From an uncultured Myxococcales bacterium (GTDB lineage Bacteria > Myxococcota > Myxococcia > Myxococcales > Myxococcaceae), in NCBI GenBank assembly GCA_937980205.1, contig CALJKW010000049.1, forward strand, positions 221,627 to 285,626: a stretch of DNA of 64,000 bases, given 5' to 3'. Position 1 is the first letter of the stretch, and each line of letters begins with the position of its first letter. The notes beneath the pieces are model-generated. The model searched no databases and was not told the origin of the DNA. It saw nothing but the letters and a program-made list of their open reading frames with translations. This document shows, one piece after another, positions 58,202 through 64,000 of this stretch. Both the position numbers and the translations under genes were made by a program.

Positions 58202-60763
58202 TCACACGATCTTGAGCAGCGCCACCGGCAGCGCCTCGAACAGCGCGGCGAGGCGGGTGGAGCCGCTGTGCCGGCCGTCGCTGATCAGCAGCGACTCGAA
58301 CGTGCCGTCGGGCAGCTCGACCGAGGTGTCTCCCCAGTGGGCGACGGGGCGCGTGGCGGCGACGACGACGACTCCGCCGCCGCGGGAGAACGCGATGGCG
58401 TCGTTCGCGTGCGAGCCTACGAGCTTCACCGGCGTGTAGCTGGTGAACAGCTCGGGGTACCGCCGGCGCAGCGCCAGCGCGCGGCGAATGACGTGCACCT
58501 TGTTGATGCCCTGCTCGTCGGCCTCGAGGGCCGGCAGCGTGGTCTCGTCGATGGCCTCGTCGCGCAGCTTCCAGTCGACCGAGCGGCGGTTGTCGGGGTC
58601 GACCAGCGCGTGGTTCCACAGCTCGGTGCCCTGGTAGGTGTCCGGCACTCCCGGGCAGGTGTGCTGCAGCAGCGTCCACCCGAGCGAGATGCCGCGCGCG
58701 TGCACGTCCATGCTGCGCACGTAGCGCGCGACCGCGGTGCACAGGCCTTCGTTCTTCAGCACGTTCTCGGCGAACTGCTCGAGCGCCTTCTCGTAGTCGG
58801 CGTTCTGCCGCGTCCACCGCGTCTCGAGCTTGGCCTCGCGCGCCGACTTGAGCAGCACCGCCTTGAAGCGCTCGAGGTCGATGGGCCACGCGCCGACGAG
58901 CGTCTGCAGCGCGAGCAGGCGCAGGCGGCCGTCGATGGCGTCTCCGGTCATGCCGAAGAAGTCGCGCGCGAGCGCCGCGAAGCCCGCCGGGGCGTGCGAC
59001 ATCGCGACCAGCCGCGCGCGCACGTCGGCGCTGCGCTTCGAGTCGTGCGTCGAGAGCGTCAGCATGCGCATCGGCCACTTCGCGGCCGCCTCGGCCTGCT
59101 TGGCGTGGAACTCCTTCGCCGAGAGCGAGAACCGCTCGGGCGAGCCGCCGACCTCGTTGAGCGCGAGCAGCCGCACGTCGCGGTACAGCGCCGTGTCCTC
59201 GACGCCCTTCGCCATGGCGGGCGCCGTCAGCTGCTGCACGCGCTCGGCGAACCGCTGCTCGAGCGCGCCCGTGCGCTTGCCGGTCAGCACGTCGCGCACG
59301 AACTCGAACAGCGCGGGGTCGAGCTCGGGCTCGCGCTTCATCGCGGTGGCGAGCGCCTTCTCGACGAGCGCGACGTCCGTCGGGTGCACGTCACGGCCCG
59401 CCTCGACGTAGCTGCGGTACACCGGGAACGACGAGACGAACGCGCGGACGAGCGTGCGCAGCTCGTGGCGCGAGTAGTCGCGGATGTCGCTGTGCCGGTC
59501 GCGCAGCTCGAGCAGCGTGTGCGTGAGGCGGTTCACGTCGCTGGCGAGCAGCTCTTCGAGCACCTGGCCGCGGGCCTCGGCGGCGATGTCGGCGAACGGG
59601 CGCTTCTCGTTGGCGAGCTCGGCCTGCAGCTCGGTGAGCGGCGCCTCGGCCTCGGGCGGCACGAACAGGCCCATGAGGTCGTTCGCGAACTCGTAGCCGG
59701 TGGTGCCCTGAACGGGCCAGGCGCGCAGGGCCTCGTCGTGGCCCAGAATCTTCTCGACGTGGATGGTGGCGTCGCCGACGACCGAGCGCAGCCGCTCGAG
59801 GTACGCGCGCGGGTTCGCGAGGCCGTCGACGTGGTCCACGCGGACGCCGTCGACGGCGCCGGACTTCGCGAGCTCGGCGACGAGGGCGTGGCAGGCGTCG
59901 AAGACGCGCGGGTCCTCCATGCGCAGGCCGACGAGCGAGTTGACGTCGAAGAAGCGGCGGTAGTCGAGGTCGCGCTCGGCGCGGCGCCAGTACGACAGGC
60001 GGTACGACTGCTGGTCGAGCAGCGTCTCGAGGCGCTCGGGGCTGCCGTTGAGCCGCTCGATGGTGTCGTCGAGCGCGGCGGCGCACATCGGGCTCTTCTC
60101 GAGCAGCTCTTCGAGCAGGTCTCCGAGCACGTCGTGGTGCTCGAGCTGCTCGTAGGCGTCGCCGAAGAAGAGGACGCGCGTGTTGTTGCAGCGGCCGGCG
60201 GCCTCGCGCAGCAGCGGCCCGATGCTCTTGGGCGCGAGCGGGAAGCGGTGCTCGTGGTACTCGAGGACGAAGAGGCCTCCCTTGCGGCGGACCTTGAGCT
60301 CGCCCTTCTGCAGGATGCGGTGGCGGTGGTCGCCGAGCACCGGGAGCAGCACCACGTCCTTGAGGCCCGGCTCGGGCGCGTCCCAGTCGATGTCGAACAT
60401 GTGCGCCCAGCGGCCGGTCGGGCCGTACTGCAGCACGTCCCACCACCACGCGTTGCGCGGGTCGGCGATGGACATGTGGTTGGGGACGATGTCGAGAATG
60501 ATGCCGAGGCCGTGCGAGTGCGCCGTCTGCACGAGCTGGTCGAAGCCCGCGCGGCCGCCGAGCTCGTCGTTGATGCGCGTCGGGTCGATGAGGTCGTAGC
60601 CGTGCGTCGAGCCCTTCGCGGCCTGCAGCACCGGCGAGAGGTACAGGTGGCTGACGCCGAGCTTCTTCAGGTAGGGGACGCGCTCCATCGCGTGGGCGAA
60701 GCCGAAGCCTTTGTGGAGCTGGAGGCGGTACGTCGCGATGAGCGGTCTGGTTGGTGACGTCAT
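58202..60763 (-). CDS. treY: Maltooligosyltrehalose synthase (GH13)
   Basis: 853 residues, isomerising the terminal alpha-1,4 bond of maltooligosaccharides to alpha-1,1 (maltooligosyltrehalose); TreZ then releases trehalose. Signatures: ATYRLQLHKGFGFAHAMERV, YLSPVLQAAKGSTHGYDLID, GIILDIVPNHMSIADPRNAW, DGVRVDHVDGLANPRAYLE (catalytic Asp), VEKILGHDEALRAWPVQGTT (Glu), LNEVGGSPERF, LTLSTHDSKRSADVRAR and PGVPDTYQGTELWNHALVDP. Length is in the normal 700-950 range. ATG 60763 begins the conserved part; the frame to 60961 is Arg-rich. No treZ lies in the window. Confidence 0.94.
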   Translation of the reverse strand: MTSPTRPLIATYRLQLHKGFGFAHAMERVPYLKKLGVSHLYLSPVLQAAKGSTHGYDLIDPTRINDELGGRAGFDQLVQTAHSHGLGIILDIVPNHMSIADPRNAWWWDVLQYGPTGRWAHMFDIDWDAPEPGLKDVVLLPVLGDHRHRILQKGELKVRRKGGLFVLEYHEHRFPLAPKSIGPLLREAAGRCNNTRVLFFGDAYEQLEHHDVLGDLLEELLEKSPMCAAALDDTIERLNGSPERLETLLDQQSYRLSYWRRAERDLDYRRFFDVNSLVGLRMEDPRVFDACHALVAELAKSGAVDGVRVDHVDGLANPRAYLERLRSVVGDATIHVEKILGHDEALRAWPVQGTTGYEFANDLMGLFVPPEAEAPLTELQAELANEKRPFADIAAEARGQVLEELLASDVNRLTHTLLELRDRHSDIRDYSRHELRTLVRAFVSSFPVYRSYVEAGRDVHPTDVALVEKALATAMKREPELDPALFEFVRDVLTGKRTGALEQRFAERVQQLTAPAMAKGVEDTALYRDVRLLALNEVGGSPERFSLSAKEFHAKQAEAAAKWPMRMLTLSTHDSKRSADVRARLVAMSHAPAGFAALARDFFGMTGDAIDGRLRLLALQTLVGAWPIDLERFKAVLLKSAREAKLETRWTRQNADYEKALEQFAENVLKNEGLCTAVARYVRSMDVHARGISLGWTLLQHTCPGVPDTYQGTELWNHALVDPDNRRSVDWKLRDEAIDETTLPALEADEQGINKVHVIRRALALRRRYPELFTSYTPVKLVGSHANDAIAFSRGGGVVVVAATRPVAHWGDTSVELPDGTFESLLISDGRHSGSTRLAALFEALPVALLKIV

Positions 60764-60903
60764 TGGAATGTCGCTCCCCCTCCGGGTGGCGAGGGTTTCA
60801 ATAGCCAGCACCGGGGGGGACTTCACGGGCGCTACGAGGGCGTGACGCCGCCTGACCCGCCGTGCGACGCTTCGCCGCGCCTGCGCCAACGAGGGGAGCC
60901 CAC

Positions 60904-63900
60904 TTGATTCGGTTTGCTGCGGTCGCGGTGCTGCTGCTCGCGTCGTACGCCGAAGCGTCACGCTTCAGCTACGGGACCTTGAGCTGGGTGAAGGACACCG
61001 GCTTCATGACGCCCGGCCAGTCGCGCTACACGGTGACGCTCGCCGTTGCGGCGCGCCGCAGCTACGCGTGGAGCGTCGGAGCGAACCCGGCCCTCGGCAC
61101 CGTGCTCGCCACCGACTTCTCGCTCACGCTGACGCCTGCGAGCGGTACCGCCACGACTCAGTCGATCTCACTCACGGTCGTGTCGTCGAACGCCGCGGAG
61201 GACTGGTTCCTCGCGCAGGGCCAGGCCGTCGTCACCGTCTCGAGCAGTCAGCTTCCGATCGAGGTCCGCTACGAGGACTGCTGCCGCGTCACGACGCTGC
61301 GCGACTCGAACGCGAGCACGCCGATGCGGCTGACCACGACGCTGCCGGCGGCCTCCGGCCCCACGCGCTCGCCGTCGACGACGGGCCTGCCGCGCGTCTA
61401 CACCTACGTCGGCCAGCCGCTGAGCTTTCAGCTCCCGGCGACGGCGCCGCCGTCCACCACCGTCGCTCACGCGGTAGCGACACCGGCGCAGTCGGGACTG
61501 GTGCTGCCGGCGCCGGCCGGGCTCGCGGTGAGCAGCACGGGCGTTCTCAGCTGGACGCCGGCCGATGCCGGGCTCTACGCGGTTCAGACCCGCATGACGG
61601 CGAGCGACGGCACGGTCGCCCCGTACGACTTCGCCATCTCCGTGTCGGGTGCCACGCCGCCGATGGTGACGTTCGACCCCGGCCTCTGCGGAACCACGCG
61701 CACGGTGTACGTGGGCCGCGAGGACACGCTCGACATCACCGCGCGATCGAGCATCGCGACCGATGTGGTCACCATCACGAGCACCCCTCTGCCTGTCGAT
61801 TCCCGCTTCGTGACGGTGACGAGCGGGCAGGTGACGACGGCGCGGCTGCGCGTGCTGGTTCCACGCATTCCAGTACAAGTCAGCCCTCCCGGCCCCGAGA
61901 CCGGGGCCTTCGTCTGCTTCCAGGCGTCGAGCATGTCCGCCAGCGCCCCGAGCCAATGCTGCGTGACCTACGTGTATGCGCAGTCGCCGCTGCGCAGCCT
62001 CACCGGCACGTTCCGGGACTTCTCCGCCACCCAGGCCGACTTCGGGCTGGGGAACGGCGGCGGAGCGAACATGGTGCAGTCCGTGCTCGGCGCGAACCGC
62101 CGGCCCGTGCTGAACGGAGCTCCGGCGACGATCGCGTCCGCCGCGTCGTTCGCGCAGTGGTGGAGCGACACGGCTCCGCGGCGCACCTTCCCGCTCTACC
62201 TGAGCAACGCGCTGGTGGGCGACGCCCGTGTCTTCAACTTCGACACGACGCGCTTCTACCCGCTCGATGACCCCGGCGGCGGCACGGTGCCGAACCGGAA
62301 CTTCACCTTCGAGGCCCACGACGTCATGCCGTACCTCCCCGGCGCGACGCTCAGCTTCGCGTCCGCCGACGACCTCTGGGTGTTCTGGAACGGACGCCTG
62401 GTCGTCGACCTCGGCGGCATTCATGCGCGGCAGACGCGCTCCATCGCGCTCGACACGGTGGCGGCGCAGCTGGGGCTCACCGCCGGTGAGACCTACCCGC
62501 TCGACGTGTTCTACGCGCACCGCGGCCTGCACGACCCCGAGCTGCAGCTCCAGCTGCTCGAGGCGGCGGCGTGCACGCCGGCGGCGACGCCGAGGCCCGC
62601 TTCCGCCTTCACCTTCCTCGGTGACGCGCGCGCGACGCCCGACGGCGGGCTGCGCCTTCAGATCTCCTCGACGGCGGACCCGGACCCCGCGGGTGCTTTC
62701 GTGGCGACTCCGCTGCCGCTCGACAACTTCCGCGTCGACTTCGTTCTCGACATGAGCCCGTCCGGCGGTGAAGGCATGGCCTTCGTGTTGTCGGGCGCGC
62801 CGATGGTCGGGCCGAACGTGCTGACGATGCCGACGCCGACCACCATGACGAGCAACGGCTACAACCTCGGCTACGCGGGGGTGAGCCCGTCGCTCGCGGT
62901 CGAGCTCGACCCGGCCCAGCAGGCGATCTCGTCGGATCCCAACTCGAGCCACATCGCGGTGATGTCGCGCTATGGCCTGCCGAACTCAGCCAACCACGGC
63001 GTCGCCCAGCTCGACATCGTCACTCGGAGCCAGTGGTACTGCCCCTGGCCAAACTTCAACTGCGGAGCCCCTCTCTACCTCGCCCAGTCGAACAACCAGC
63101 GCGTGCGCGTCACGTACGACCGCGCGCCGGGGCAGCCCACGGGCTGGCTGCGCGTCTACTACGACCCGTTCCGCGTCGGCGTGCCGTACCCGGACGTCGA
63201 GGTCGAGCTCGACGCGGCGCTGCTCGCCGCTGCGTTTCCGAGCAACGCGGCGTACTTCGGCTTCACCACGAGCCACACGTCGACGGGCGTGCCGCTCTTC
63301 GATGGAGGCATCGGTTGGGGCTCGGGTAACGCCCGCAACGTCGTCGTTCGCAACGTCGTCATCGCGGCGCACACCGCTTCAGCGCTCAGCCGCGTGACGG
63401 TTCCACCGCCGTCGGTCGTCGAGGTCGGGCAGCCGGTGACGCTGCGCGTGCGGTCGTACGACAGCTGCGACCAGCCGCTGCGCGTCGGCGGCTTCGGCCA
63501 GCTCTTCTGGGGGCTCGTCTCCGATTCGACCGGAGCGCAGCCGAACGCGGGCGTCGTCGACAACGGCGACGGCACGTATGACGTCGCGTACACGCCCACG
63601 GCTCCGGGGAGCTGGCAGGTGCGCGTGCTGCACGGCGCGGCGCCGGACGCCGGTGTGGCGCTCAGCGGCACGTCGACGTTCACCACGCTCGCGACGCTGT
63701 GCGGAGATGGCACGGTCGCGGGCAGCGAGGTCTGCGACGACGGCATGTCGAACGGCCAGTACGGCTTCTGTCGCGGCGATTGCACGGGCCTCGGCCCGCG
63801 CTGCGGCGACATGATGATCAACGGCCCCGAGCAGTGCGACGACGGCAACGTCGTCGGCGGCGACGGCTGCTCCGCGATGTGCCTCATCGAGGTGCCCGAT

Positions 63901-64000
63901 GCGGGCGGTGCCGGTGGTGGTAGCGGTGGCGGCATGGGCGGTGGTGCCGGAGGCGCGGCGGGCGGTGGAGCCGGAGGCGCGACGGGCGGAGGAGCCGGAG
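60904..64000 (+). CDS. Large secreted fibro-slime/lectin protein with DUF4215 Cys-rich repeats (3' end beyond window)
   Basis: At least 1032 residues, open to the right edge. TTG 60904 follows GAGGGGAG by 5 bp and starts a signal peptide (IRFAAVAVLLLASYAEA). Visible order: putative Ig repeats; a fibro-slime/PA14-like domain (DVMPYLPGATLSFASADDLW, VFWNGRLVVDLGGIHARQTR); an L-type lectin-like domain (ASAFTFLGDARATPDGGLRL, GEGMAFVLSGAPM); a further Ig-like domain (VEVGQPVTLRVRSYDSCDQP); two Myxococcus Cys-rich DUF4215 units (CGDGTVAGSEVCDDG, CGDMMINGPEQCDDGNVVGG); then a Gly/Ala repeat running off the edge. A MYXO-CTERM sorting signal is expected downstream. Likely surface adhesin or matrix protein. 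Confidence 0.88.
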   Translation, partial: MIRFAAVAVLLLASYAEASRFSYGTLSWVKDTGFMTPGQSRYTVTLAVAARRSYAWSVGANPALGTVLATDFSLTLTPASGTATTQSISLTVVSSNAAEDWFLAQGQAVVTVSSSQLPIEVRYEDCCRVTTLRDSNASTPMRLTTTLPAASGPTRSPSTTGLPRVYTYVGQPLSFQLPATAPPSTTVAHAVATPAQSGLVLPAPAGLAVSSTGVLSWTPADAGLYAVQTRMTASDGTVAPYDFAISVSGATPPMVTFDPGLCGTTRTVYVGREDTLDITARSSIATDVVTITSTPLPVDSRFVTVTSGQVTTARLRVLVPRIPVQVSPPGPETGAFVCFQASSMSASAPSQCCVTYVYAQSPLRSLTGTFRDFSATQADFGLGNGGGANMVQSVLGANRRPVLNGAPATIASAASFAQWWSDTAPRRTFPLYLSNALVGDARVFNFDTTRFYPLDDPGGGTVPNRNFTFEAHDVMPYLPGATLSFASADDLWVFWNGRLVVDLGGIHARQTRSIALDTVAAQLGLTAGETYPLDVFYAHRGLHDPELQLQLLEAAACTPAATPRPASAFTFLGDARATPDGGLRLQISSTADPDPAGAFVATPLPLDNFRVDFVLDMSPSGGEGMAFVLSGAPMVGPNVLTMPTPTTMTSNGYNLGYAGVSPSLAVELDPAQQAISSDPNSSHIAVMSRYGLPNSANHGVAQLDIVTRSQWYCPWPNFNCGAPLYLAQSNNQRVRVTYDRAPGQPTGWLRVYYDPFRVGVPYPDVEVELDAALLAAAFPSNAAYFGFTTSHTSTGVPLFDGGIGWGSGNARNVVVRNVVIAAHTASALSRVTVPPPSVVEVGQPVTLRVRSYDSCDQPLRVGGFGQLFWGLVSDSTGAQPNAGVVDNGDGTYDVAYTPTAPGSWQVRVLHGAAPDAGVALSGTSTFTTLATLCGDGTVAGSEVCDDGMSNGQYGFCRGDCTGLGPRCGDMMINGPEQCDDGNVVGGDGCSAMCLIEVPDAGGAGGGSGGGMGGGAGGAAGGGAGGATGGGAG

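Noticed and set aside
1..64000. tRNA, rRNA, riboswitch, transposase or phage integrase genes
   Set aside because: None found by reading; no cloverleaf, transposase DDE motif or integrase signature was recognised. A covariance-model scan would be needed to exclude small RNAs.

Overview
The window is about 70% G+C DNA from a predatory/fruiting-type deltaproteobacterium, almost certainly a member of the Myxococcota (Myxococcales). The evidence is the very high GC3, long antisense shadow frames over almost every gene, many lipoproteins, two-component and Ser/Thr kinase signalling, sigma-54 machinery, and secreted proteins carrying the DUF4215/Myxococcus cysteine-rich repeat and Gly/Ala-rich linkers. 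No rRNA, tRNA, CRISPR array, insertion sequence or prophage is visible. Coding density is high, and there is no gene-free stretch over 300 bp.

Layout. 1-4.9 kb: a sigma-54 response regulator (cut by the left edge) and its membrane histidine kinase, a divergent universal stress protein, and a DAG-repeat lipoprotein. 4.9-10.9 kb: a stress or low-oxygen-looking island with a Ca/Na exchanger, CBS-pair protein, PDZ protein, lone receiver, Crp/Fnr regulator, second universal stress protein and ClC channel. Three near-identical FNR-like 14-mers lie in front of the CBS, PDZ/receiver and stress-protein genes. 10.9-16.8 kb: lipoproteins, an alpha/beta hydrolase, a metallo-beta-lactamase-fold lipoprotein, a LysR regulator, DoxX, a MarR regulator and a YjbR protein. 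16.8-20.3 kb: an otsA-otsB-marR operon in which the trehalose-6-phosphate synthase has a fused N-terminal membrane sensor-like module. 20.3-26.8 kb: envelope membrane proteins, a class III cyclase, a second alpha/beta hydrolase and an M23 peptidase.

26.9-29.6 kb is a redox/metal module: an MsrB-MsrA lipoprotein divergent from a BufA2-type bufferin, an ECF sigma factor and an NrsF-like (DUF1109) membrane anti-sigma. The divergent spacer holds two back-to-back GTWACC-N15/16-CGTA promoter-like elements. 29.6-37.4 kb: a repeat-rich single-pass protein, a lipoprotein, a GH15 glucanase/trehalase, a MarR gene with a perfect palindromic operator plus a halogenase-like flavoprotein, and a lipase-like lipoprotein. 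37.4-44.4 kb: a lone receiver, a multi-PAS kinase and a four-gene TadE/TadG-like operon with every stop and start overlapping. 44.4-52 kb: a secreted double CMD protein, a Ser/Thr kinase, a type-B carboxylesterase, small unknowns and an M28 peptidase. 52-64 kb: two Cys-rich lipoproteins, a YXWGXW-like secreted protein, an SDR, an AraC regulator, treY and a large secreted fibro-slime/lectin protein running off the right edge.

Three trehalose-related loci (otsAB, a GH15 enzyme, treY), two stress proteins, a Crp/Fnr regulator and methionine sulfoxide repair suggest an emphasis on desiccation, osmotic and redox stress. A recurrent TGGC...T(T/C)GC element just upstream of many start codons looks like a sigma-54 -24/-12 promoter; it is reported as a hypothesis.
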